Shown piece after piece: positions 8,536 to 17,208 of a stretch of 64,000 nt of DNA. Numbering within the stretch: position 1 is the stretch's first letter; every line of letters starts with the position of its first letter. Below the pieces are notes generated by a model, which was given only the letters and a program-made list of their open reading frames with translations, searched no databases and was not told the DNA's origin. The position numbers were made by a program, and so were the translations under genes. The DNA is from Hyphomonadaceae bacterium TMED5 (GTDB lineage Bacteria > Pseudomonadota > Alphaproteobacteria > Caulobacterales > Hyphomonadaceae), in the NCBI GenBank assembly GCA_002173095.1, contig NHBK01000025.1:1045-65044 (forward strand), read 5' to 3'.

Positions 8536-9690
8536 ATGTCCGTCAAAGCGATGCGCCCCAAATTGAGTCAGGATGATATTGTTCGTCTGATGAAAGGCAG
8601 CTCTGCAGAAGACCGAGCGCATGCCACACACAAGCTCTGTCGTCGTATCGGCAATGATGAGCTGAACCATCAGGATAAGCAGTTTGCCAGCCAGATCCTT
8701 GGCCTTCTGTCACAGGATGCTGAAACGCTGGTGCGCCGCGCCATGGCGGTGACGCTCAAGAACTCACCTAATCTTCCGCGCGATGTGGCGTTGAAGCTGG
8801 CACGTGACGTTGAAGCGGTTGCCTTACCGGTTATTGAAAATTCACCGGTGTTCACGAGTTCTGATCTCGTGGAGCTGGTTCTGAACTCTACAGACGACAA
8901 ACAGATGGCTGTTGCGCGTCGGAATATCCTCACAACCGACGTGACCGATGCGATCGCTGAACATGGCTGCCGCGATGCGGTGGCGGTTATGGCTGCCAAT
9001 GACGGCGCCAGCATGACTGAGCGCGGCTATGATTTCACGATTGATCGTTTCAAGACCGATGAAGGTATCCATGAAGCATTGATCTCTCGCGACTGGATTC
9101 CGCCTCAGGTCGCAGAGAAAATGGTGTCTCTTGTTTCAGGTCAGCTGTTTGATCATCTGGTCAATAATCACGAATTGCCACCTCAGTTGGCGATTGAGCT
9201 TGCCTCTGGCGCGCACGAACGTGCTACGCTGGATCTCGTAGAGCAGGCAGGCCACTCTTCAAACCTGCCGCGCTTTGTGCAGCAACTTCACCTGAATAAC
9301 CGTCTGACGCCGAGCATGATCATGCGCGGTCTTTGTCTTGGTCATATTCCATTCGTGGAATGGGCGATGTCAGAGCTGTCAGGCCTGCCGCATCACCGTA
9401 CATGGCTGTTGCTGCACGATGCCGGTACGCTTGGCATTCGTAAGCTGTTCGAGCATGCAGGCCTTCCAAAAGGCATGTTCCTTCCCTTCCAGATGGCCAT
9501 TTCTGTCTATCATGAGATGGATTATAACGGCCTTGAAGGTGACCGTGAGCGGTTCCGCAAGCAAATGGTCGAACGCGTGCTCACGCAATTCCAGAATATT
9601 CCGAAAGCCGATCTGGAGTATCTGCTGGAGAAGCTGGATGCTTATCGTGAGAATGAGCACGTCATTGATGACGAAACGGCTGCCGCTTAA
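8536..9690 (+). CDS. DUF2336-family protein
   Basis: A 384-residue largely helical protein. The pattern LSQDDIVRLMKGSSAEDRAHATHKLCRRIG, then ILGLLSQDAETLVRRAMAVTLKNSPNLP and AVALPVIENSPVFTSSDLVELV matches the alphaproteobacterial DUF2336 family of HEAT-like repeats. The start at 8536 (MSVKAMRPK) is preferred over the upstream in-frame ATG at 8479, whose extension is poor. The biochemical role is not known to me. Its stop overlaps by 4 bases, tail to tail, the gene for a degenerate EAL-like protein on the other strand. Confidence 0.85.
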   Translation: MSVKAMRPKLSQDDIVRLMKGSSAEDRAHATHKLCRRIGNDELNHQDKQFASQILGLLSQDAETLVRRAMAVTLKNSPNLPRDVALKLARDVEAVALPVIENSPVFTSSDLVELVLNSTDDKQMAVARRNILTTDVTDAIAEHGCRDAVAVMAANDGASMTERGYDFTIDRFKTDEGIHEALISRDWIPPQVAEKMVSLVSGQLFDHLVNNHELPPQLAIELASGAHERATLDLVEQAGHSSNLPRFVQQLHLNNRLTPSMIMRGLCLGHIPFVEWAMSELSGLPHHRTWLLLHDAGTLGIRKLFEHAGLPKGMFLPFQMAISVYHEMDYNGLEGDRERFRKQMVERVLTQFQNIPKADLEYLLEKLDAYRENEHVIDDETAAA

Positions 9691-10358
9691 GCGTCAGCAA
9701 TCATTTTAAGAGAATGCGTTGCGCCATAACTGACCAATAAGTCGGCTTGTTTCCAGTGTGCGCGATCAAGAATGACGGCCCCGCCAAGGCTCGATACAAT
9801 CTCGGCACGCTGTTGAATTGCCTCATTGATCAGAAGCTCTTCTGCGCTGACGCGCATGCGTTCCACTGCGGTGCGAACGCGTGCGCCGAATGGGGTGCCT
9901 GAAGAGCGGCGGGCATCAATCCCAATTCTGAAGCCCTGACGTCGGAAGTCTTCCATCCGGTCCAGCGCGCCGTTTTCTGTCGCCGCCAGACAGGCGTCCT
10001 GAAACTCGAGAACGAACTCCTGAGGGCAGCAGCCTTCAGCTTCTGAAGCAACTTTGAGATGACGCGGCGCATCATCCGCCATGAGCAGTGTCATGGGTGC
10101 AGGGACATGGAGCGGGCGCACCATCACATCATACTGGCGCGCAGACTGAGCGATACGGCGCAGCGTCATGACCATCCAGGCGGTTGGGCTTGTCAGGCTT
10201 GCGCGTGACATTGGGAGGTCTTCAAACAACGGGTCGACGCGTGTGATTGGAAAGTCGATTTCGCCATCAGATAGTTTCACGCAGGGTTCAAACCGGCTTC
10301 TGAACGGACGAGGACCAACAGCGCGAGATTCTGATACTGCGAAAAAAGCCCGGCTCAT
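9687..10358 (-). CDS. Degenerate EAL-like domain protein
   Basis: A 223-residue protein. Residues about 110-150 (EFVLEFQDACLAATENG then MEDFRRQGFRIGIDAR) follow the EAL phosphodiesterase fold pattern of an acidic strand, a helix, then G..IGID. The EAL, NE and DDFG catalytic signatures are missing, so cyclic-di-GMP hydrolysis is unlikely. A role as an inactive effector or adaptor is inference. The N-terminal region is Arg-rich with no signal peptide. It faces the DUF2336 gene with overlapping stop codons. Confidence 0.65.
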   Translation of the reverse strand: MSRAFFAVSESRAVGPRPFRSRFEPCVKLSDGEIDFPITRVDPLFEDLPMSRASLTSPTAWMVMTLRRIAQSARQYDVMVRPLHVPAPMTLLMADDAPRHLKVASEAEGCCPQEFVLEFQDACLAATENGALDRMEDFRRQGFRIGIDARRSSGTPFGARVRTAVERMRVSAEELLINEAIQQRAEIVSSLGGAVILDRAHWKQADLLVSYGATHSLKMIADA

Positions 10359-10468
10359 AAAAATACCCCTCGTCTGGACAAGATGAGAGACTAGCAGGAC
10401 ACTCCTTCAAACACGTGCCGCATGGCGAGAGAATTTCAGGAAAGCTGAAACGAAACTGGAGAGGAATT

Positions 10469-11275
10469 GTGAAGGATTTGAAGTCTTCGGCTGAGCCGAA
10501 GCTCTCATCGACGCTTATTCTATTGAAAGGTAATGAGAGCCCAGAAATCCTTATGGTTTTACGCCATAGCGATATTGAATTTGCACCGGGTGCGATGGTG
10601 TTTCCAGGTGGTAAGCTTACAGAAGACGACCGTCATGAAGACTGGCGATTGCATTGCCATGGCGAGTTTTCGGGCAATGAGATGGCTGTTCGCATCGGAG
10701 GGATTCGCGAAGCCTTTGAGGAATCGGGATTGCTGCTCGCCACTTTGGCTGACGCTGCGCCGGATGAGTATGTCGGTCAGGATATATGTGACCAGCTCGC
10801 ACCGTTCAGGTCTGGGGTCGATCGAGGTAAAATCAGCTTTCTGGGGCTGATACGAGATCATGGGCTCAGGCTGAATCTCAATGCGCTTCAGCCCTTTGCG
10901 CACTGGATTACGCCGGAATTCTTACCCAAGCGCTTTGATACCCGGTTTTACGTCGCGAGGACGCCTAAAGGGCAGCACGCTGTGCATGATGGTCGGGAGA
11001 CAACAGAGGCCGTCTGGAGCTGTGCTGAGGACGTTCTGGCGCGTTATGCGGCGGGTGAGGTGAAGTTGCTTTTTCCGACGCGAGTGAATCTTGAAATGCT
11101 CGAAGATCTGGGCGCCACGCACAGCATACTGAAATTTGCAAAAGCAGAGAATGTCGTTGAAGTCCTGCCAGTGCTTCAGAAGAAAGATACAGGAAATGTG
11201 CTGGTTATCCCGGTAGAGGCAGGATACCGCGTCACGGAGGAGCCATTGGAGCGTGTGATGAAGACTGTCGGCTAA
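10469..11275 (+). CDS. Nudix hydrolase of the NUDT8/NUDT19-like type
   Basis: The likely start is GTG at 10469, with GGAGAGG just upstream; an in-frame ATG at 10415 would add 18 residues without a site. The protein of 268 residues shows VFPGGKLTEDD, an insertion, then GGIREAFEESGLLL. This split Nudix box (GG...REAFEESG) is typical of Nudix proteins related to CoA or acyl-CoA diphosphatases. Cytoplasmic. The substrate is uncertain. It converges on the Hpt gene 11 bases away. Confidence 0.85.
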   Translation: MKDLKSSAEPKLSSTLILLKGNESPEILMVLRHSDIEFAPGAMVFPGGKLTEDDRHEDWRLHCHGEFSGNEMAVRIGGIREAFEESGLLLATLADAAPDEYVGQDICDQLAPFRSGVDRGKISFLGLIRDHGLRLNLNALQPFAHWITPEFLPKRFDTRFYVARTPKGQHAVHDGRETTEAVWSCAEDVLARYAAGEVKLLFPTRVNLEMLEDLGATHSILKFAKAENVVEVLPVLQKKDTGNVLVIPVEAGYRVTEEPLERVMKTVG

Positions 11276-11285
11276 GGACGACAGT

Positions 11286-11798
11286 CTAGTCGGTATCGAG
11301 ACCCGCGATCATTTTGCCGGTCTGAGTTTCAAGCTCAGTTGCCAAAGCTACACCCAGTGGGTGGTTTTCCGCTTTGATCTCATCACGCATGGCTGTTCGG
11401 CACGCTTTGATGTGGGCATCGATCAGGTTGACCGGCGCGATCTCGCGGCATTCCTCAGTCGCAAGCAGTTTGCAGAGTGAGTCGGCATAGCGCGTGATGA
11501 GCGGGTAACCATAAGTCGTCGCCAGACCTTTCAGGTCGTGAGACATGCCAAAAACTTCGCTGAGCTGTGCATCACGGTCAGTCAGAGGTTTGGCGTTTTT
11601 CCAGGCGGTTTCAACGCGGGTAATTTCCTCGTTGAGCCAGTCCTCGAATTCACCGGAGAGAGATTCCAGAGCTTTTTCAGCGAGTTTGATCGCATCACTG
11701 CTGTTCAGAGACAGAGGGCCCCCAAGCTTGGCCTTAAGCACGTTAGGTGGCGTAATGATTTCGATCGGTTTAGCTTTACCCATATTCCCCATCCGCAA
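11286..11798 (-). CDS. Hpt-domain histidine phosphotransfer protein
   Basis: A 170-residue cytoplasmic helical protein. The motif MSHDLKGLATTYGYP (about residues 85-99) is the Hpt signature, in which the His of SHDLKG accepts phosphate from a response-regulator receiver. The N-terminal 60 residues are an extension of unknown role. In-frame ATGs at 11798, 11792 and 11783 are all possible starts. No kinase or receiver gene is adjacent, so the partner is elsewhere. It lies 68 bases downstream of nadK on the same strand and may be co-transcribed. Confidence 0.8.
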   Translation of the reverse strand: MRMGNMGKAKPIEIITPPNVLKAKLGGPLSLNSSDAIKLAEKALESLSGEFEDWLNEEITRVETAWKNAKPLTDRDAQLSEVFGMSHDLKGLATTYGYPLITRYADSLCKLLATEECREIAPVNLIDAHIKACRTAMRDEIKAENHPLGVALATELETQTGKMIAGLDTD

Positions 11799-11866
11799 AG
11801 TCTGGATTTGGTGAGCCTGATACTGCGCACACTAATCTTAAGATTTTGTTCCCCGTCGTTTGCCAA

Positions 11867-12631
11867 TCAGTGAGCAAATTGCTCCTGAAGAATTCGTTCT
11901 TCCAGAGCGTGCCCTTCGTCAAACAACATCACAAGCGGTTTGCTGCGATCTTCTGTAATCGTAACAGATTCGACGTGTCTGACCTCCTGATTGTCAGCAG
12001 ATGCTGCAACAGGACGCATTTCTGGGATCACAACGTCAATCTGAACGGTCGCATCGTGACGCAAAAGGGCACCGCGCCAGCGGCGAGGGCGGAATGGGCT
12101 GATCGGGGTCAGCGCCAGCAGATTCGCACCAATTGGCAGAATAGGGCCGTGGGCGGAAAGGTTGTAGGCGGTTGAACCGGCAGGTGTGGCGACCAACACG
12201 CCATCACATGCAAGCGACGACATACGCACGCGTCCATCAATAGTGATTTTCAGCTTTGCGGTCTGTGAGGACTGGCGCAGGAGTGACACCTCGTTAATCG
12301 CGAGGCTGGTTTCGGTCTCACCTGCAACGGTGCGGGCAACCATGCGCAATGGATAGATAACCGCGCGTTCTGCGCTGTTCAGGCGCTCGATCAGACGTTC
12401 CTCTGTATAGTCATTCATCAGGAAACCGATCGTACCCTGGTTCATACCATAAACCGGGCGCGGATCGTCAAAACGCCGGCGCAGCGTGTCCAGCATGCAT
12501 CCGTCACCACCAAGGGCGACGATCACATCAGCGTCTGCCTCATCGCATTGCCCATAACGGGCAATCATGGATCGCAGCGCAAGCTGGGCTTCCGGGCGGG
12601 CGCTGGCGACGAACGCAATCTTATCTGACAT
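11867..12631 (-). CDS. nadK: NAD kinase
   Basis: Phosphorylates NAD to NADP. The 254-residue protein has the diagnostic GGDG at residues 41-44 (VIVALGGDGCML), then NQGTIGFLMNDY, the NE-containing strand AINEVSLLR and the glycine-rich VATPAGSTAYNLSAHGPIL. The length is normal for the short alphaproteobacterial form. It is divergent from the class II aldolase gene, with a small palindrome in the shared upstream region. Confidence 0.95.
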   Translation of the reverse strand: MSDKIAFVASARPEAQLALRSMIARYGQCDEADADVIVALGGDGCMLDTLRRRFDDPRPVYGMNQGTIGFLMNDYTEERLIERLNSAERAVIYPLRMVARTVAGETETSLAINEVSLLRQSSQTAKLKITIDGRVRMSSLACDGVLVATPAGSTAYNLSAHGPILPIGANLLALTPISPFRPRRWRGALLRHDATVQIDVVIPEMRPVAASADNQEVRHVESVTITEDRSKPLVMLFDEGHALEERILQEQFAH

Positions 12632-12710
12632 AACTCACTCTGTTCTCAATTCGCGCTCAGCATTGAAGGCCGGACGTCACAGGTCAACTCTATGATTTTA
12701 AAGTTTTCCT

Positions 12711-12725
12711 GACACGTTTCGTGTC
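12711..12725. promoter_or_regulatory. Small perfect palindrome GACACG-TTT-CGTGTC
   Basis: A 6-bp perfect inverted repeat with a 3-base spacer lies in the region between the divergent nadK and aldolase-like genes. It could be an operator or a small hairpin; the sequence alone does not decide. Confidence 0.35.
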
Positions 12726-12826
12726 GAGCCAGCGGACTTCAGTAGACTTAGGTATCAGCTTTTATTTGGCGAGGCATTCTAATTCGTTTAAGTTTGCCAT
12801 TAGAAATAAATATGGGAGGTTTCGCC

Positions 12827-13594
12827 ATGGCCGATGATTTAGGTCTGAGAAGTGTAAAGGATAGTGTCTCTACAGAAGAGTGGCAGGCGCGCGTGGATCT
12901 GGCCGCGCTCTATCGTCTGGTCGCCTATCACGAATGGGATGATCTGATTTTTACGCATATTTCCATGCGTGTACCGGGCCCGGAACACCATTTCCTGATC
13001 AATCCATATGGTCTGTTGTTTGAAGAGATCACTGCTTCATCATTGGTGAAGGTCGATCTCGAGGGCGAGATTGTTGACGAGACACCCTACAGCATTAATC
13101 CGGCAGGCTTTACGATCCATTCTGCTATTCATGCGGCGCGCGAAGATGCGCATTGTGTGATGCATTTGCATACAGATTGCGGCGTTGCGGTATCGGCGCA
13201 GAAGGAAGGTCTTCTGCCACTGTCACAGACGGCTATGATCGCTATGCATGATCTTGCCTATCATGATTATGAAGGTGTCGCGCTGGACCTCGATGAACGC
13301 GAACGCATTGTTGCTGATATGGGCGACAAATCTCTGCTCATGCTGCGCAATCACGGTACGCTGACCTGTGGTCGAACCGCAGCAGAAACCTATCTGAGGA
13401 TGTTCTTTCTTGAGCGAGCCTGTAAGATGCAAGTCATGGCGCAAGGGGGTAATCTGAATCCGTGTGGGGACGAGGTACAAAGCGTGGTTGCCGGGCAGAG
13501 CAATCCAAAAGGCATGTCCATTCTTTCGGAGAAACTCGTCTGGCCGGCGGTTCTGCGTCGTCTCGACCGCAATTTGCCTGGCTACGATTCTTAA
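12827..13594 (+). CDS. Class II aldolase/adducin-family protein
   Basis: A 255-residue protein. The start at 12827 is supported by GGGAGG 6 bases upstream. The adducin-like fold shows LYRLVAYHEWDDLIFTHISMRVPG, FLINPYGLLFEEI, and the zinc-binding CVMHLHTDCGVAVSA, with a late His in LMLRNHGTLTCG. Many family members annotated as decarboxylases or aldolases have no proven substrate; the full metal-binding set suggests an active enzyme here. Its 3' end overlaps by up to 133 bases with the reading frame of the barrel protein that follows. Confidence 0.88.
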   Translation: MADDLGLRSVKDSVSTEEWQARVDLAALYRLVAYHEWDDLIFTHISMRVPGPEHHFLINPYGLLFEEITASSLVKVDLEGEIVDETPYSINPAGFTIHSAIHAAREDAHCVMHLHTDCGVAVSAQKEGLLPLSQTAMIAMHDLAYHDYEGVALDLDERERIVADMGDKSLLMLRNHGTLTCGRTAAETYLRMFFLERACKMQVMAQGGNLNPCGDEVQSVVAGQSNPKGMSILSEKLVWPAVLRRLDRNLPGYDS

Positions 13595-14271
13595 TCTGCA
13601 TTCTGGCGATCAGCTTGCCGGCCCTGAGCCCGCAAGCTATCGCGCAGGGCTGGGTGCAGGAGGATGGGCATTTATATGCCCGGACCTCTCTCGCGCTTGA
13701 AGACCACGATACATTCACATCGCGCCGCACAGATGCATATGTCGAATGGGGTGCGACGTCTGACTGGACGCTTTCTGCAAAATACGAACAAGTCGATTTT
13801 GACACGAGCTCTGTCTTCGACAGTTCAGGCTACAGAGTATACGCGCGACGACGTATCTGGGCTGCCAATGGCTGGTCTGCCACGACGGGTGCAGGCCTGC
13901 TTGAGGGCGCAGCAATAGGTGGCTTTCAGGGCTGTGAATCACTTGGCGGTGAAATCGGTGCTGGCCTTGGCCATTCCGGGCAATTGGGAAGCCGCGACTA
14001 TTTCATCGGTGCGAATATCAGTCATCGTGAACATCGGGATTCGTGTCAGACAAACCGGACGGAGCTGGTGATTGGCCTTCTCAATCCTGACGGCTTCAAC
14101 GTGACTCACCAGTATTGGCTCGAGCGCGGCGATAATGGCGAAAGCGATAAGCTCGAACTCATGGTGTCGCGTCAGATTATGGATTTTGAAATAGGTGTTG
14201 CTGCGCGCAGAGAATTCAGCGGCGCGTTTGATGAAACGGCGCTGGTTTTTTCTCTCGCCTATCGAAGATGA
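13462..14271 (+). CDS. Putative outer-membrane beta-barrel protein (start uncertain)
   Basis: The frame is open from ATG 13462 to the stop at 14271. A signal-peptide core WLRFLICILAISLPALSPQAIAQG begins only about 40 residues in, and the mature part has alternating barrel-like strands (HLYARTSLALEDHD, DWTLSAKYEQVDF, VGAARREF-type) ending in Arg. No ATG, GTG or TTG lies between 13462 and the signal core; the only other candidate is CTG at about 13540, with GGAGA upstream. The start is therefore either a long N-region overlapping the aldolase gene by 133 bases or a rare CTG. No enzyme motif is seen. Confidence 0.7.
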   Translation: MWGRGTKRGCRAEQSKRHVHSFGETRLAGGSASSRPQFAWLRFLICILAISLPALSPQAIAQGWVQEDGHLYARTSLALEDHDTFTSRRTDAYVEWGATSDWTLSAKYEQVDFDTSSVFDSSGYRVYARRRIWAANGWSATTGAGLLEGAAIGGFQGCESLGGEIGAGLGHSGQLGSRDYFIGANISHREHRDSCQTNRTELVIGLLNPDGFNVTHQYWLERGDNGESDKLELMVSRQIMDFEIGVAARREFSGAFDETALVFSLAYRR

Positions 14272-14341
14272 TGACTTGATTGCCCCTGCGGCATTCCCCG
14301 ATACTGATGAAAAGAAATAAAAAATCAGGGAGGATATCACC

Positions 14342-15511
14342 ATGCCGGAGGCGACAGGACCGTTAGCGGGTGTGAAAATTGTCGACATGTCTACGGTGGT
14401 TCTGGGGCCGTTTGCGACGTTGATTCTGGCCGACCTAGGTGCTGAGGTCATCAAAATCGAAAACGGCAAAGGCGATGTCATGCGTCATGCAGGCGCCGCG
14501 CCTACGCCCGCCATGGGGCCGATCTTCACCTGCCTGAACCGGAATAAAAAGTCGGTCTGTCTCGATGCCAAAACCGAAGAGGGCAAAGCGGCGCTGACAG
14601 AGCTGCTCAAAGACGCCGATGTGTTCTTTCACAATGTGCGCATGGCAGGCATGGAGCGCCTCGGCTTTGCGTATGAAGACGTCTGCGCAATCAATCCCGA
14701 TATCGTCTATGTGCATTGTGCTGGCTATGGCAAAGGCGGTCGGTATGAAACCCGCCAGGCCTATGATGACCTCATTCAGGTTGCGTCCGGTTTCGCTGAT
14801 TTGCTTCAGATGCGCGATGGCGGTGAACCCGCTTATATTCCGTCACTCATCGCGGATAAAACCATTGGTCTTTATGCCGTGTACGCGACGATTGCTGCAC
14901 TCTTCCATAAGCAGAAATCGGGCGAGGGGCAGTTCGTGCAAATTCCCATGTTCGAGGCCTTCACCTTCTTCCATATGGTCGAGAACCTCTATGGAGAAAC
15001 CTGGCTGCCGGGCAATGGGCGAATGGCCTATACACGTTCGATCAATAAGAACCGCAAGCCCTATAAAACCCAGAATGGTTATATCGGTCTGGTGCCGTAT
15101 TCAGACGAACAATGGGAATTGTTTTTCCAGATTGGTGGCAGACCGGAAGTGTTCTCTGACCCCCGTTTTTCGACCTATGAGGCGCGAACCCAGAACATTG
15201 GTGAGCTATACGCTCTGATTGAAGAAGTTGCAGCGACTAAGACGACGGAGGTTTGGCTGGAATTGCTGGAGGACGCGCAAATTCCGGTCATGGGTTTCAA
15301 CTCCAATATGGATGTATTGACCGATCCGCATCTTACCGATGTTGGCTTTTTCGAAGAACGTGCTCACCCGGCTGGCGGCAGCTATCGCGCCATGAAACAT
15401 CCGGTGAGTTTTTCAAAAACGCCAGCGAGCATTCGTTCAGATCCGCCTCAGCTTGGACAGGATACAGAGACAGTGCTGTCTCAATTGGGGTTGGGTGCAA
15501 CCTTCGACTGA
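14342..15511 (+). CDS. CaiB/BaiF-family (class III) CoA-transferase
   Basis: A 389-residue protein, start supported by GGGAGG 9 bases upstream. It shows GVKIVDMSTVVLGPFATLILADLGAEVIKIENGKGD, FHNVRMAGMERLGFAYEDV, and the region expected to carry the catalytic Asp, QAYDDLIQVASGFADL. It is clearly diverged from the transferase at 7199-8392, so it probably has a different acid substrate. It stands with an aldolase-like gene and a putative barrel gene upstream on the same strand. Confidence 0.92.
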   Translation: MPEATGPLAGVKIVDMSTVVLGPFATLILADLGAEVIKIENGKGDVMRHAGAAPTPAMGPIFTCLNRNKKSVCLDAKTEEGKAALTELLKDADVFFHNVRMAGMERLGFAYEDVCAINPDIVYVHCAGYGKGGRYETRQAYDDLIQVASGFADLLQMRDGGEPAYIPSLIADKTIGLYAVYATIAALFHKQKSGEGQFVQIPMFEAFTFFHMVENLYGETWLPGNGRMAYTRSINKNRKPYKTQNGYIGLVPYSDEQWELFFQIGGRPEVFSDPRFSTYEARTQNIGELYALIEEVAATKTTEVWLELLEDAQIPVMGFNSNMDVLTDPHLTDVGFFEERAHPAGGSYRAMKHPVSFSKTPASIRSDPPQLGQDTETVLSQLGLGATFD

Positions 15512-15583
15512 TTTCAGGCGTTTCCAGAATGTGTGTCTCGGTCTAAGATCGAGTAGGGATCGAATCTGGGTGTAAGGGAGAAA

Positions 15584-16426
15584 ATGATGCGGCTTTCGAA
15601 AGAGACCATATCAAATCAGGTAATCAATGAAGCGCCGCGCGTGAACATGTCTCGCCGGCAGATTATTTGCGGCCTCGCAGCAGGCTCTGTTGTTCCAATC
15701 GTGACCAGTTGTACGACGAACCCGGAAACGGGCACGAGCCAGTTTCTGCTGGTTGGTGATGCGCAGATCGCGCAAATGGCTGTGTCTGCCTGGGATGAGA
15801 TGAAACAGGAAACGCCAATTTCAACAAACTCTGCGCTTACCCGTCGCGTAAACCGCGTTTGGGAAAAGGTCGCGCAGGGCGCAGGTAAGTCAGATGAGAG
15901 TTGGGAAATCGCTGTCTTTGACACCGACGACGCCAACGCATTCGTCATGCCGGGCAATAAGGTTGGTGTTTATCGCGGCATTACTGAACTGACTGAGAAT
16001 GACGACCAGCTTGCATCCGTTCTGGGTCACGAGGCGGGCCACGTAGCCGGCCGTCACGCAGCAGAGCGTTACTCTGTGGCGCTGGCGGGACAGGTTGCCA
16101 TGGTTGCTGGTGCGATTGCAGTTCAACAGTCAGATACGCTTCGCGAATATGGCGATACCATTGGTGTGCTTGGTGGCGCTGCGCTGCAATTTGGCGTTCT
16201 GCTTCCATATAGCCGTCGTCACGAGCTTGAGGCGGACCGTCTTGGCGTGGATTACATGTATCGTGCGGGCTATAGCGCCGCCGAAGCGCCGCGCCTGTGG
16301 GACCTCATGGCTGCACGCAGCGAAGGCAGCCGACCGCCAGAATTTATGTCTACGCATCCGGACCCTGTTCGCCGTGCGACTGAGCTTCGTCAGTATATCA
16401 ATGCGCGTGGATACGATCTCGTCTGA
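15584..16426 (+). CDS. M48-family metallopeptidase, lipoprotein
   Basis: A 280-residue protein preceded by AGGGAG. The N terminus carries a twin-arginine-like n-region MSRRQIICGLAAGS (from residue 22) leading to a lipobox VTSC. The peptidase core has the zinc motif HEAGH (LGHEAGHVAGRHAAERY) and the downstream ligand region RRHELEADRLGVDYM, as in the Oma1/BepA-like M48 family. It is probably an envelope quality-control protease anchored in the periplasm. A terminator follows at once. Confidence 0.92.
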   Translation: MMRLSKETISNQVINEAPRVNMSRRQIICGLAAGSVVPIVTSCTTNPETGTSQFLLVGDAQIAQMAVSAWDEMKQETPISTNSALTRRVNRVWEKVAQGAGKSDESWEIAVFDTDDANAFVMPGNKVGVYRGITELTENDDQLASVLGHEAGHVAGRHAAERYSVALAGQVAMVAGAIAVQQSDTLREYGDTIGVLGGAALQFGVLLPYSRRHELEADRLGVDYMYRAGYSAAEAPRLWDLMAARSEGSRPPEFMSTHPDPVRRATELRQYINARGYDLV

Positions 16427-16456
16427 TCTGCGCATCAGCTCAGATAGTCAGATACG

Positions 16457-16484
16457 AAAACGGCCTCCGAAGAGGCCGTTTTTT
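16457..16484. terminator. Bidirectional intrinsic terminator
   Basis: The stem CGGCCTC / GAGGCCG with a CGAA loop is flanked by AAAA on the left and TTTTTT on the right, so it can end both the M48 gene and the convergent SDR gene. Its right edge touches the SDR stop codon at 16483. Confidence 0.88.
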
Positions 16485-17190
16485 ACATTTCGCGAAAGGC
16501 GATACGTTCGCCATGTGAGCTGACATTTGCTGTTACGAGTGGGGCGAGTTTTGCCGCGACGTCCTCGGCAGATGGAAGGCTGAGCGGGTCTTCACCCGGC
16601 ATAGCATCTGCGCGCATATCCGTGCGTGTTGCGCCCGGATCGAATAGATTGATCTTCATGTCGGTCGTTTTGGTTTCGGCGGCCCACGCGGCCACCATAG
16701 CTTCCAGCGCAGCTTTCGATGCCTGATAGGCGCCCCAGAACGCGCGAGGGCGCGGAACGACACCTGAGGTCATGAAGACAGCACGTCCCGTGCCGCTCAT
16801 GCGCAGCAGTGGATCGAACGAGCGGATCAGGCGCCAATTGGCCGTCAGGTTCGTGTCGAACGTGCTGTTGAATTCGGTTGGTTTCAGCGTGTGGATCGGG
16901 CCGAGGGGGCCAAGAACGCCTGCATTGGCCACAAGGCCATCCAGTTTCTGCCAGCGTTCCAGAACGACTGCAGACAGGCGCTCAATGGAGGCGGCATCCG
17001 TCAGATCGAGCGGCACAAGCGTCGCCTGACCACCAGCTGTCTTGATGTCATCATCCAGCGCTTCGAGCGCTTTCTTGCTGCGTGCCAGTGCAATGACGTG
17101 ATGGTCATGCTTAGTCGCAAGTTCGAACGCGACAGCGCGCCCAATACCGCGCGATGCCCCGGTTACAAGGGTGAGTCTTTTATCGGTCAT
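16483..17190 (-). CDS. Short-chain dehydrogenase/reductase (SDR)
   Basis: A 235-residue classical SDR with the nucleotide-binding TGASRGIGRA at the N terminus, DLTDA, LVANAGVLG and the catalytic YQASKAA (YxxxK). The Ser is found in VFMTSGVV. The start of strand 2 (ALARSKK) suggests NADP(H). Cytoplasmic oxidoreductase, substrate unknown. It lies 18 bases downstream of purF on the same strand and is probably co-transcribed. Confidence 0.9.
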   Translation of the reverse strand: MTDKRLTLVTGASRGIGRAVAFELATKHDHHVIALARSKKALEALDDDIKTAGGQATLVPLDLTDAASIERLSAVVLERWQKLDGLVANAGVLGPLGPIHTLKPTEFNSTFDTNLTANWRLIRSFDPLLRMSGTGRAVFMTSGVVPRPRAFWGAYQASKAALEAMVAAWAAETKTTDMKINLFDPGATRTDMRADAMPGEDPLSLPSAEDVAAKLAPLVTANVSSHGERIAFREM

Positions 17191-17208
17191 TATGAGGTCT
17201 CTTAGAGC

